Program-made: the position numbers and the translations under genes
The notes under the pieces: generated by a model
Told to the model about the DNA's origin: nothing
What the model saw: the letters and a program-made list of their open reading frames with translations, nothing else
Database searches by the model: none
Shown here: positions 18,139-26,494 of the stretch, piece after piece
Layout: every line of letters begins with the position of its first letter
How positions within the stretch are numbered: the first letter of the stretch is position 1
Source: an uncultured Oceanospirillaceae bacterium
GTDB taxonomy: Bacteria; Pseudomonadota; Gammaproteobacteria; Pseudomonadales; Balneatricaceae
Direction: 5' to 3'
Assembly: GCA_937138495.1 (NCBI GenBank)
Contig: CAKZPE010000019.1
Location: 23,343-87,342, forward strand
Length of the DNA stretch: 64,000 bases

Positions 18139-19776
18139 ATGCTAGGCCGCCGCATAATCGCTGCAACGGTATTATCAGTACTGTCATCTCTCACGTCAGT
18201 TGCCTTTGCGCAGGACTGGGTTTACACCACGACTAAAGGGGATAACCTCTGGAATCTGAGTGAACAGTATCTGGACCGTGTGACCCGTTTTGAAGCTCTG
18301 CGTAAACTGAATGGCATTGAGAACCCTAAACAGATGCCGCCGGGCATTAAGTTGCGGATTCCGCTGAAATGGATTCGCAGTAATCCTGTACCGGCGACGG
18401 TAGACGAGCTGTTGGGCGATGCGCAGTTACAGCGGGCAGGAGCGGCTGAGCGGGTTGCGCTCAAAACCGGCGATGAAGTGTTTCTCGGTGACCAGATCCG
18501 TACCGGTAGCGACAGTACACTGGCAATCCGGTTTGCTGATGACAGCATTCTGACCCTGTATGCAGACAGCATGATCCGTTTTGATCATCTCAGTGCCCAC
18601 GGTAAAACCGGTATGGTGGATTCCCGCCTGAACCTGCTTCAGGGGCGTATGGATACCCGCGTGACGCCAGCGTCCGGCCCGGGCTCCCGTTTCGAAATTC
18701 AGACGCCTTCAGCGATCAGCGCTGTGCGGGGGACCGAGTACCGTGCATTGGTGGGTGAAGACGGTAAAGTATCAAATATTGAAGTGTTGCACGGCAAAGT
18801 GAAGGTCAGCGGTGCCGGTAAACACACCCTTGTAAAACGCGGCTTCGGTACTCAGGTTGCGGAAGGTAAAGCCCCAATTAAGCCCCGTAAACTTTTACCT
18901 GCACCACAGCTGACAGCTTTTGCTGGCCCGGTACGGAACATCAGTGAGCTGGTGAGCTGGCCGGCGGTTGATAAAGCTGAAGGTTATCGGGTGGAAGTAT
19001 CCACTGATGCTGAGTTCGACATTGTTCAGTGGACGCAGATCAGTGAATACGCCAAAGCGGCATTGCCGGATATTGCCGACGGATCATATTTTTTACGGGT
19101 TCGGGCCATTGATGCTTTAGGATTGGAAGGGCTTAACAGTGTGCTGCCGTTTGTTCTGGATGCACACCCACAGCCGCCGCTGCAGTTACAGCCCGTGCCG
19201 GAACAGGTATTACGCGGTGAAACTGCGGTGCTGCAATGGACAGAATCTGCAGAGGCTTCCCGGTACCGGCTGGAAATAGCGACCGATGCTGCTTTTGAAA
19301 ACCGGGTGGTTGATCAGGATGATATTACTGGCAGCCGTTTTGACACGGCTGATTTACCCGTACCGGGTGAGTATTACTGGCGTCTGACCAGCATTACCGC
19401 CAGTGGCGAGCATGGCCCGGCAGGTATTTCCCGTAGCTGGCAGGCTAAGCCTGCGCCTGAACAGGTAGACGCGGCTGTTGGTGCTGCGGAAGATGGTAAG
19501 CTGGTTGCTTCATGGCGGGCAGGATCCGCGGAGCAACGTTATCAGGTTCAGATTGCATCTGATGAAGCATTTGAAAATCTGTTACTGGATCAGCAGCAGG
19601 ATGACGCCCGTATCAGCTTTGATGCGGTAGAAGGGCAGGTTCGTTACCTTCGGGTACGCAGTATTGAGTCTGATGGTTATGAGGGCCCCTGGGGCACAGT
19701 GCAGCGGATTTTACCGATTCCGGATTATACGCCACTGTGGTTGTCCGGTGCGGCGATGTTTTTACTGATCCTGTAA
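18139..19776 (+). CDS. Secreted LysM-FecR-domain protein with fibronectin-like repeats
   Basis: This is a periplasmic or envelope-associated protein. Residues 1-25 form a signal peptide ending AFAQ. Residues ~27-75 are a LysM peptidoglycan-binding domain (YTTTKGDNLWNLSEQYL). A FecR-type beta domain spans ~110-235 (FLGDQIRTGSDSTLAIRF and TPSAISAVRGTEYRA). Three fibronectin-like modules follow to ~525, and the last ~15 residues are hydrophobic. There is no sigma-factor or TonB partner, so this is not a classic FecR anti-sigma factor. The CHASE2-GGDEF-EAL gene begins 4 bases after its stop, so the protein may act as the envelope partner of that c-di-GMP enzyme. This pairing is recurrent in proteobacteria but its mechanism is unproven. 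Confidence 0.87.
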   Translation: MLGRRIIAATVLSVLSSLTSVAFAQDWVYTTTKGDNLWNLSEQYLDRVTRFEALRKLNGIENPKQMPPGIKLRIPLKWIRSNPVPATVDELLGDAQLQRAGAAERVALKTGDEVFLGDQIRTGSDSTLAIRFADDSILTLYADSMIRFDHLSAHGKTGMVDSRLNLLQGRMDTRVTPASGPGSRFEIQTPSAISAVRGTEYRALVGEDGKVSNIEVLHGKVKVSGAGKHTLVKRGFGTQVAEGKAPIKPRKLLPAPQLTAFAGPVRNISELVSWPAVDKAEGYRVEVSTDAEFDIVQWTQISEYAKAALPDIADGSYFLRVRAIDALGLEGLNSVLPFVLDAHPQPPLQLQPVPEQVLRGETAVLQWTESAEASRYRLEIATDAAFENRVVDQDDITGSRFDTADLPVPGEYYWRLTSITASGEHGPAGISRSWQAKPAPEQVDAAVGAAEDGKLVASWRAGSAEQRYQVQIASDEAFENLLLDQQQDDARISFDAVEGQVRYLRVRSIESDGYEGPWGTVQRILPIPDYTPLWLSGAAMFLLIL

Positions 19777-19780
19777 CGTT

Positions 19781-22303
19781 ATGCGATTGTCGGAGTCCTT
19801 ACGTAGCCGGCTGTATGCGGTTTGTCTGATCCTGTTATTGCTGGCCAGTGGTCTGGGGCTGACATTTAACCGCGGTCTGGAACGTCTGGACCTGATGCTC
19901 TACGACCAGATGTTACCGGCTCATGCTGTGAGCATGAGTGATCAGGTTGTGATTGTGGCAATTGATGATTACAGCCTGCAACAGCTGGGACGCTGGCCCT
20001 GGTCCCGTAAGCGCCATGCTGAACTGGTCTATAAACTGACCAGCATGGATGCCGCAGTGATTGGCATCGATGTACTCTTTGTTGAACCCCAGAAAAGTGA
20101 TCCTGAAGCGGATGAAGTCTTTGCTGAAGCGCTGACCCGCAGTGGGCGCAGTGTGCTGAGCATTGCACCAGGCGTACAGATGCCGGGGGCGCTGATTAAT
20201 GAAGTCATGCCGTTACCGGATCTGGCGATCAGCGCGGAAGCCATTGGCCACGTAGATGTCGAGCTGGATGTGGATGGCCTTTGCCGTCGGTTCTTTCTGT
20301 ACAGTGGGGTGGGAGATGCCCGCTGGCCTGCACTGGCGATGGCCATGCTGCGGGTGAACGGTGAAACTGATCAGTTAGACAACCTCATTAATGTCGAAAA
20401 CACCCCTGTTATCCGTTCGGATTACTGGCTGCGCCGCCAGAGTATTATGATTTCTTTCGCGAAAACCGGTGAGCGCCCACAAACCTATTCCTGGGCCGAT
20501 ATCATTGCCGACCGTGTGCCGGCTGAGGCTATTCAGGGGAAATATGTACTTGTCGGTGCGACAGCTACCGGTCTGGGGGATGCTCTTTCCACACCGGCAG
20601 CAGCTGCCCATGAACGCATCCCGGGGGTTGAGCTGAATGCTCATATTCTCAATGCGTTGTTGCGGGGAGAAGGGATTAATGAAGTGCCAGTGCGCTGGTA
20701 TACAGGGCTAACACTGGCCTTTATTGTAATCGTTACGCTGGCGGTGGTGTTATTACCGTTGCGGGCGGGTCTGGTTTTCACACTGGTTGCTTTGTGGAGC
20801 ATACCGGCACTGAGTCTGACTTTACTCGTAGGCTGGCAGCTATGGTTTGCGCCGGGAGCTGCACTGATCATTGCTGCGTTACCCTGGCCGTTATGGAATG
20901 TCTGGCAGCTGGGCATTGATGCCCGTCTGAAGCACCGTTTGTTACAGCAACTGGCTCATCAGGTGCAGCATCATGTCGCAACGGGTTTGCCTAATTCTGT
21001 GATGCTGCGTCAGCGGCTGAACCGGGCGATTGCGAAGCAGGAAGGGAGTGAAAGCTGTGTCGGGTTACTGGTGATTCATTTCAACTGGTCCGGTTCTGCC
21101 AGTACCACGCTTGAGTGTCCGGTTGATGATACTCAGCTGCAGCAGGTAGGTAAGCGGTTGCGGGAAGTGGTCAGTGATGATTATTTCATTGCCCATCTGA
21201 ATGGCGATGATTTTGCCGTTCTGCTGACCGATCTGCAGGATATTCAATACGTTAAAGATGCCGCACTGAGTTTATTGCAGGCCCTTCAGCAGCCTCTGAA
21301 AATGGGTGATGAAAGCTATCTGTTGCTGACACCCCGTATCGGCGCGTCGGTATGGCCGGATGACTGTTTTGATGCCGATGGCCTGATTCGTAATGCTTAC
21401 ACTGCAATGTTTAAGTCCCGGGTGGATGACAGTGAAACCCTGTGCATTTATTCCCAGGGCGCCGGTTTACAGCTGGAGTTGCGTTCTCAGGTTGAGCAGG
21501 CGCTGGTGCATGCTTTGGAACGGAGTGAGTTTGAGGTTTACTACCAGCCGCAGGTGCGGGCTGAAGATGGCCGGATGGTTGGTGTGGAAGCATTGTTGCG
21601 CTGGAACAGCCCGCAGCTGGGCCGTATTCCGCCGGGTATTTTTATTCCTGTCGCTGAGCATGTAGGGCTAATTCCGATGATTGGCAGCTGGGTGCTGAAG
21701 ACCGCTTGTGAACAACTGCAGGACTGGCATGATGCCGGGCTGCCTTTGCTGCGCCTGGCAATTAACGTATCCCCTCTGCAGTTTGCTGACCCTGAGCTGG
21801 AACGGCGGGTCTCTCAGACTCTGAAGCAGCTGAGTGTTGCTCCCGGTAATATCGAGTTGGAAATCACCGAAGGTTCTCTGATGTGGGATATGGATCAGGC
21901 GGTGACCATCATGAAGCGGATGAAAGATCAGGGTGTGGATCTTGCCGTGGATGATTTCGGTACCGGTTATTCGTCTCTTAGTAGCCTGCGGCATTTTCCG
22001 CTGGACCGTCTGAAGATTGATCAGTCCTTTACCCGTGAAATTGGCAACGATGAGGCCGCCACTGAAATTACCCAGACGATTATTTCGATGGGTAAACGTC
22101 TGGGGTTACGCATTATCGCCGAAGGTGTTGAGACCGCTGAGCAGGCCCGTTTCCTGCGGGAACATGGCTGTGATGAGTTTCAGGGACATTACTTTGGTCG
22201 TCCGCTGGATGCGGATCAGATTACTGATCTGCTGGTGGATCTTATGATTGCTGACAGCAGCAGGAAGACCGTTTCTACTGAAAATACCGAGGAAAGTTTG
22301 TAG
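19781..22303 (+). CDS. CHASE2-GGDEF-EAL cyclic-di-GMP signalling protein
   Basis: This is an inner-membrane c-di-GMP enzyme. A first membrane helix is at ~12-28, a CHASE2 sensor domain at ~30-290 (DQMLPAHAVSMSDQVVIVAIDD), and three helices at ~305-370. The GGDEF domain near 390-540 has NGDDF in place of GGDEF, so cyclase activity is doubtful. The EAL domain near 560-815 keeps VEALLRW, ELEITEGSL, DDFGTGYSSL and AEGVET, so phosphodiesterase activity is expected. It is translationally close to the LysM-FecR gene. With a LapA-like adhesin in the same region, a route from envelope signal to c-di-GMP to adhesin retention is plausible but inferred. Confidence 0.92.
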   Translation: MRLSESLRSRLYAVCLILLLLASGLGLTFNRGLERLDLMLYDQMLPAHAVSMSDQVVIVAIDDYSLQQLGRWPWSRKRHAELVYKLTSMDAAVIGIDVLFVEPQKSDPEADEVFAEALTRSGRSVLSIAPGVQMPGALINEVMPLPDLAISAEAIGHVDVELDVDGLCRRFFLYSGVGDARWPALAMAMLRVNGETDQLDNLINVENTPVIRSDYWLRRQSIMISFAKTGERPQTYSWADIIADRVPAEAIQGKYVLVGATATGLGDALSTPAAAAHERIPGVELNAHILNALLRGEGINEVPVRWYTGLTLAFIVIVTLAVVLLPLRAGLVFTLVALWSIPALSLTLLVGWQLWFAPGAALIIAALPWPLWNVWQLGIDARLKHRLLQQLAHQVQHHVATGLPNSVMLRQRLNRAIAKQEGSESCVGLLVIHFNWSGSASTTLECPVDDTQLQQVGKRLREVVSDDYFIAHLNGDDFAVLLTDLQDIQYVKDAALSLLQALQQPLKMGDESYLLLTPRIGASVWPDDCFDADGLIRNAYTAMFKSRVDDSETLCIYSQGAGLQLELRSQVEQALVHALERSEFEVYYQPQVRAEDGRMVGVEALLRWNSPQLGRIPPGIFIPVAEHVGLIPMIGSWVLKTACEQLQDWHDAGLPLLRLAINVSPLQFADPELERRVSQTLKQLSVAPGNIELEITEGSLMWDMDQAVTIMKRMKDQGVDLAVDDFGTGYSSLSSLRHFPLDRLKIDQSFTREIGNDEAATEITQTIISMGKRLGLRIIAEGVETAEQARFLREHGCDEFQGHYFGRPLDADQITDLLVDLMIADSSRKTVSTENTEESL

Positions 22304-22329
22304 GGCTTGCGTCTTTTCAGGAGACGCAT

Positions 22330-22360
22330 AAAAAAGCCGCCAGGGTGAATATCTGGCGGC
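22330..22360 (-). terminator. Intrinsic terminator, minus strand
   Basis: GCCGCCAG and CTGGCGGC form an 8-bp stem with a 9-nt loop. Read on the minus strand it is followed by six U residues. It probably ends the TRAP binding-protein transcript, whose stop codon lies about 150 bases upstream. Confidence 0.75.
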
Positions 22361-22478
22361 CTGTTCGGTCAATGGGGCATTCAGGAGTGGATGCCCGTCA
22401 CCGGAAAATCACTGTGTTCATCGTTGCCGTTCAGTTGCCCATTAAACTGATCTGCGAACCCAGAGATATAAGCAATGT

Positions 22479-22498
22479 GTATGCCCCGCAGGGCATAC
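22479..22498. repeat. Perfect 8-bp-arm hairpin
   Basis: GTATGCCC-CGCA-GGGCATAC is a perfect stem-loop just downstream of the TRAP binding-protein stop codon on the minus strand. There is no U-run. It may protect the 3' end of the mRNA or assist the terminator further on. Confidence 0.5.
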
Positions 22499-22509
22499 GG
22501 GTATGACGA

Positions 22510-23514
22510 TCAGATTTCAGCGCGGCCCAGTGAGCGCAGCAGCTGGTTTACTTTGTCCTTGCCGCCAACACTCTCGTAGAATTTCGGCCACACAGCATCC
22601 TGAGCACGTTTCGCCCATTCTGCTTCATCCTGCAGGGTGTCGATTTGCATGTTGTATTTGTTGACCAGTTCGTCTTTGATCACGGTTTCCTTTTCTTTCA
22701 GCCAGGTGATGCTGTACTGGGTTGCTTCTTTACCGGCTTCCAGAATGGCTTTCTGGGTGGCGGCATCCTGATCCTGGAACAGTGATTCAGAGATGATCAG
22801 CGGCTCCAGCAGGAACAGGTAGTGAAGGTCAGCGATATACTTCTGTACCTCACCAAACTTCATCGCGTAAATCGTGGTGTATGGTGTGTCCTGTCCATCC
22901 ACTACACCCTGCTGCAGAGCGGTAAAGGTTTCAGACCAGGCCATAGGTGTCGGGTTGATACCCCAGGACTGGTAGGTATCAATCATGATTTCATTTTTAG
23001 GTACCCGAACCACAACGCCTTCCAGATCCGCCAGTTTCCTGATTGGCTTCTTGGAGTTACTCAGTACCCGGAAGCCGGAGTAAGTCCAGCCCAGGATACG
23101 GGTGTTGGAATCACGGATGGTGTTTTCAACCAGCTCATCTGCAATCGGGCCTTTCGTGGCAGCGATGGCCTGATCCAGGTTTTCAAAGATATACGGCAGG
23201 GACAAAATGCCCAGGCTGGGTGAAAAGGGTGTCAGGTTGTTGCTGGCCAGAATCGAGAAGTCAGTAGTACCCAGTGCAACGTCGTTGACGGTATCCTGTT
23301 CAGATCCCAGCTGGCCGTTCAGGAATAGCTTGGCGGAGTGTTTGCCCCCGGTTTTTGCTTCCAGCAGTTCAATAAACTTCAGACCCAGTGCTTCCTGAGC
23401 ACTGCTGCCACCATCGCCCACCGCAATATTCCAGTTAGCAGACAGGGCACTTGCAGAAAACAGCAGGCCTGCGGCAAGGGAGACAGCTTTAGCGATATTA
23501 TTTTTATGTTTCAT
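22510..23514 (-). CDS. TRAP transporter solute-binding subunit (DctP family)
   Basis: This is a periplasmic binding protein for an organic acid or related small molecule. Residues 1-26 form a signal peptide (LLFSASALSA). The DctP fold is recognisable by the segments GLKFIELLEAKTGGK, DFSILASNNLTPFSP, GFRVLSNSKKPI, LADLEGVVVRVP and the substrate region GVVDGQDTP. The conserved arginine in VRVP that pairs with substrate carboxylates is present. The start has a TAGGAG ribosome site. No DctQ or DctM membrane subunit is in the window, so it is an orphan receptor or uses a transporter encoded elsewhere. Confidence 0.9.
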   Translation of the reverse strand: MKHKNNIAKAVSLAAGLLFSASALSANWNIAVGDGGSSAQEALGLKFIELLEAKTGGKHSAKLFLNGQLGSEQDTVNDVALGTTDFSILASNNLTPFSPSLGILSLPYIFENLDQAIAATKGPIADELVENTIRDSNTRILGWTYSGFRVLSNSKKPIRKLADLEGVVVRVPKNEIMIDTYQSWGINPTPMAWSETFTALQQGVVDGQDTPYTTIYAMKFGEVQKYIADLHYLFLLEPLIISESLFQDQDAATQKAILEAGKEATQYSITWLKEKETVIKDELVNKYNMQIDTLQDEAEWAKRAQDAVWPKFYESVGGKDKVNQLLRSLGRAEI

Positions 23515-23756
23515 GTATTGCTCCTAGGGATGAAACCGGTGAATTTTTACCGGCAAAATGTGTCTGTTAATAAGCGCCAGACTGGCCGTGATAATCAGAT
23601 AAATTTTTTGCAGGCAATTAGATCCAACGTCCTGCGAAATGTAGACCCAACCCGGGTAATCCCATAAACAGTAGGGGCTGCAGGGATGTTTTGTCGTGTA
23701 AAAATAACCTGCTAAGCAGATGTTTATAATCAGAATAGTGAGCGGTGGTATGAGTT

Positions 23757-24419
23757 ATGGACGTTAAAAAAACGCTGTGGAGTACTGTGATTGGCCTGTG
23801 CCTGTGGAGCAGTGTCAGCCAGGGAAACGAGCAGATATTTAGCAGCATTTCAGAGGCTGATCAGCGTGCAGTTGAGGTGTTGGTTGAGCAGGATGCAACT
23901 TTGCTGGAAGCCCGGGACAGCCTGGGGAATACCCCTTTACTGGCAGCGGCACAAATGAACAATGTGCCGCTGGTGAAGTTATTGCTGGCGGAGGGCGCGC
24001 AGGTTAATGCGCTGAATTATAAACAGCGGGATATTCTGAATATTGCTGTTTCAGTAAAGAATCCTGAGATTGCCCGGCAAGCAATACAGGCGGGGGCTGA
24101 TCCCACGCTGATTACCTCTGTATACGAAGGCTCTGCGCTTATTTATGCCACCCATCAGGCTGAGTTGGTGACGATGCAATTGCTGATCGCCGCCGGAGCA
24201 CCCTTAGACCGGGTGAATAATCTCGGCTGGACGGCTTTACTGGAAGCGGTAATTTTGGGAGATGGCAGTGACAAATATGTCAGTGCTGTACAGATATTGC
24301 TGTCGGCCGGTGCTGATCAGGACATTGCTGATAAAAAGGGCAGAACGCCGTTGGATCATGCCCGGGCTAAGGGCTATCACTCGCTGGCAGAGGTGTTGGA
24401 CGCTGCCGGTGGAGCATGA
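23757..24419 (+). CDS. Periplasmic ankyrin-repeat protein
   Basis: This small secreted protein has a signal-like N-terminus (LWSTVIGLCLWSSVSQG) and about five ankyrin repeats between residues ~40 and 215. The consensus appears as GNTPLLAAAQMNNVPLVKLLLAEGAQVNA and GRTPLDHARAKGYHSLAEVLD. Such proteins mediate protein-protein contacts; the partner is unknown. Its last 43 bases overlap the end of the convergent GntR-family gene, so the two transcripts are antisense at their 3' ends. It is divergent from the TRAP gene. Confidence 0.75.
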   Translation: MDVKKTLWSTVIGLCLWSSVSQGNEQIFSSISEADQRAVEVLVEQDATLLEARDSLGNTPLLAAAQMNNVPLVKLLLAEGAQVNALNYKQRDILNIAVSVKNPEIARQAIQAGADPTLITSVYEGSALIYATHQAELVTMQLLIAAGAPLDRVNNLGWTALLEAVILGDGSDKYVSAVQILLSAGADQDIADKKGRTPLDHARAKGYHSLAEVLDAAGGA

Positions 24420-25201
24420 GCGGTTTTTCCTTCATGTTGCTGATTAAAGGTATCGTTCAGATAGTCGAGCAGTTCATTCAGCACAGCGATGAGCTGATCC
24501 TGATTCCGGTCACTGAATGCTGTACAGATTTGCTGATGGAAGGTGATGATTTTTTCCCGGCTGCGCAACCGGACAATGGTCATGTTCATGACCGGTACCA
24601 GGGCATCGATAATCGAATAGACGATCATCTGCAACATGGGGTTTTCTGTGGCATCGGTGATGTAGCGGTGAAATGCCACATCCGCCGCACAGAATTCTGC
24701 ATCGGATAAACCGGCATCCTGCTGATGGGCCAGACACTGCTGCAAACCGTCAGTGTAAGTGTCAGACCAGTTCAGCAGGGCCAGTTTGCAGCACTCGGCC
24801 TGGAGAATCTTACGGGTCTGAATGATATCAGCCATTTCAACCGCCCCCATGCTGATCATCAGCATGGTTGAAGATGCCAGGAATTCCGTGGCATCTTTCA
24901 TTTCAAAACCATTCACAAAGGTACCGCCGGCGGGGCCCCGTTTGGAGCGGATCAGGTTCTGTGCTGCCAGCCGTTTCAGTGCTTCACGGATAGTGGGGCG
25001 GGAAACATCAAACTGGGCGGCCAGTTCAAACTCGGTAGGCAGACGGTCATCTTTTTTCAGCTCACCGCTGAGAATTGCCTGTCGCAACTGTTCGGCAATC
25101 TGTTTGGTCGCACTGGCGGTCACGATGTTGCCAAACTGTGCCGGGTTACCGGGAGGTGACAGTTTTAATGATGATTTTTCTGAAGACTGATCGGATGGCA
25201 C
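24377..25201 (-). CDS. GntR-family transcriptional regulator, FadR/FCD subfamily
   Basis: This is a DNA-binding regulator. The winged helix occupies about residues 30-95 (LPTEFELAAQFDVSRPTIREALKRL). The FCD ligand domain follows at ~110-245, with metal- and ligand-binding polar residues in DVAFHRYITDATENPML. It is divergent from the acuI-like gene. A palindrome fitting the FadR-family consensus TNGTNNNACNA lies in the shared intergenic region, so it probably represses that gene and perhaps itself, responding to an acid or acyl metabolite. The extra N-terminal ~25 residues are low-complexity. The 3' end overlaps the convergent ankyrin gene. Confidence 0.88.
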   Translation of the reverse strand: MPSDQSSEKSSLKLSPPGNPAQFGNIVTASATKQIAEQLRQAILSGELKKDDRLPTEFELAAQFDVSRPTIREALKRLAAQNLIRSKRGPAGGTFVNGFEMKDATEFLASSTMLMISMGAVEMADIIQTRKILQAECCKLALLNWSDTYTDGLQQCLAHQQDAGLSDAEFCAADVAFHRYITDATENPMLQMIVYSIIDALVPVMNMTIVRLRSREKIITFHQQICTAFSDRNQDQLIAVLNELLDYLNDTFNQQHEGKTAHAPPAASNTSASE

Positions 25202-25297
25202 AGCGAATTCCTGACTGACAGCGGTTAATCCGTGAGCATTTCGCCGAAAGGGGCGAATGACACGGGCCGGGTTAACAGTATCAACCTTTGGTTGGGC

Positions 25298-25327
25298 TTG
25301 ACAATTATTATCCTCTTAAAATATTTT
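25298..25327 (+). promoter_or_regulatory. Putative sigma70 promoter of the acuI-like gene
   Basis: TTGACA (25298-25303) is a perfect -35 box. After 17-18 bases comes an AT-rich -10 candidate (ATATTT or TATTTT). The region sits ~120 bases upstream of the acuI-like start and immediately precedes the GntR operator. Confidence 0.55.
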
Positions 25328-25330
25328 AAT

Positions 25331-25345
25331 ATTTGTCATACAAAT
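25331..25345. promoter_or_regulatory. Putative FadR/FCD GntR operator
   Basis: ATTTGT-CAT-ACAAAT is a perfect palindrome with 6-bp arms. Its core TTGTCATACAA fits the FadR-family consensus TNGTNNNACNA. It lies just after the predicted -10 box, where bound protein would block transcription of the acuI-like gene. Confidence 0.65.
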
Positions 25346-25448
25346 AGAATTTTAGTATGTTTTTTGTCAAATGCGGCACGACAGGCCGAAAGGGCTATTC
25401 TTTGGTTCATTCCCGAAAAGCGGATAACCCTGAGCACAGAGAGAGATT

Positions 25449-26435
25449 ATGAATACTTTTAAAGCGTTACAGATTTCAAAAGACGGCGAGCAGCAGCGGA
25501 CAGACAATGTGCAGTTATCCCGGGATGACCTGATGCCAGGGGATGTGCTGGTGTCAGTTGAGTACTCAACTATCAATTACAAAGATGGTCTGGCGATTAC
25601 CGGAAAGGGCCCGGTGGTACGAAAATGGCCGATGATTCCCGGCATTGATTTTGCCGGTACCGTTCTTGAAAGTGACCATGCTGAATTTTCACCGGGGGAT
25701 GCCGTGGTACTGAACGGTTGGGGCGTGGGAGAGGTGCATTACGGCGCGTATGCTGAACAGGCCCGGGTAAACGGTGACTGGCTGATTAAGAAACCGGCCG
25801 GCATGACCCCCAAACAATGTATGGCTGTCGGCACGGCCGGATACACGGCGATGTTATCGGTACTGGCGCTGGAGAAGCATGGCATTACCCCTGATCAGGG
25901 ACCGGTGCTGGTGACTGGCGCCAGCGGCGGTGTTGGCAGTGTTGCTGTCTCGATTCTGGCGAAACTGGGTTATGAAGTAATTGCATCAACCGGGCGTACC
26001 GAGCACGCTGATTTTCTTAAACAGCTGGGAGCCAGCAGTGTCATTGACCGGGCTGAGCTGTCTGAGAAAGGGCGACCTATGGGGAAAGAGCGCTGGCGTG
26101 CGGCGGTCGATTCCATTGGCAGCTATACCCTGGCGAATGTTATCGCACAGACGCAGTATGGCGGGGCCGTGACCAGCTGTGGACTGGCACAGGGAGCAGA
26201 CCTGCCACTGACAGTGATGCCGTTTATTTTACGGGGGGTATCACTGCTGGGGATTGATTCGGTGATGGCACCGAAGGCTGCCCGTGAAGAGGCGTGGGGA
26301 CGGTTGCAGGATGATCTGGATCTGGAAAAGCTTGAGTTGCTGTCTGAAACCGTTGGCTTTGATCAGATTGTTGAAAAGGCCACAGATATTGTCGACGGTA
26401 AGATTAAAGGGCGGGTGATTGTTGAGATTGGCTGA
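25449..26435 (+). CDS. acuI: MDR-family acrylyl-CoA reductase / YhdH-like quinone oxidoreductase
   Basis: This is a cytosolic NADPH-dependent medium-chain reductase without structural zinc. It has the YhdH/AcuI pattern: STINYKDGLAITGKGPVVRKWPMIPGIDFAGTV near residues 40-72, the nucleotide motif VTGASGGVGSVAV near 155, and the C-terminal KIKGRVIVEIG. AcuI reduces acryloyl-CoA to propionyl-CoA and is common in marine DMSP users. Assignment to AcuI rather than a generic YhdH is by overall similarity and the nearby FCD-GntR regulator. No DMSP lyase gene is in the window. A ribosome site (AGAGAGA) precedes the start. Regulation by the divergent GntR protein is likely. Confidence 0.8.
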   Translation: MNTFKALQISKDGEQQRTDNVQLSRDDLMPGDVLVSVEYSTINYKDGLAITGKGPVVRKWPMIPGIDFAGTVLESDHAEFSPGDAVVLNGWGVGEVHYGAYAEQARVNGDWLIKKPAGMTPKQCMAVGTAGYTAMLSVLALEKHGITPDQGPVLVTGASGGVGSVAVSILAKLGYEVIASTGRTEHADFLKQLGASSVIDRAELSEKGRPMGKERWRAAVDSIGSYTLANVIAQTQYGGAVTSCGLAQGADLPLTVMPFILRGVSLLGIDSVMAPKAAREEAWGRLQDDLDLEKLELLSETVGFDQIVEKATDIVDGKIKGRVIVEIG

Positions 26436-26458
26436 CTTTTGTTGATGGACTGTAAAAG

Positions 26459-26484
26459 CGGCGCTGTTATAGCGCCGTTTTTTT
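26459..26484 (+). terminator. Intrinsic terminator after the acuI-like gene
   Basis: CGGCGCT and AGCGCCG form a tight stem, followed by seven T residues. It ends the acuI-like transcript just before the convergent aldolase gene. Confidence 0.88.
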
Positions 26485-26494
26485 GGGGGGGGGC

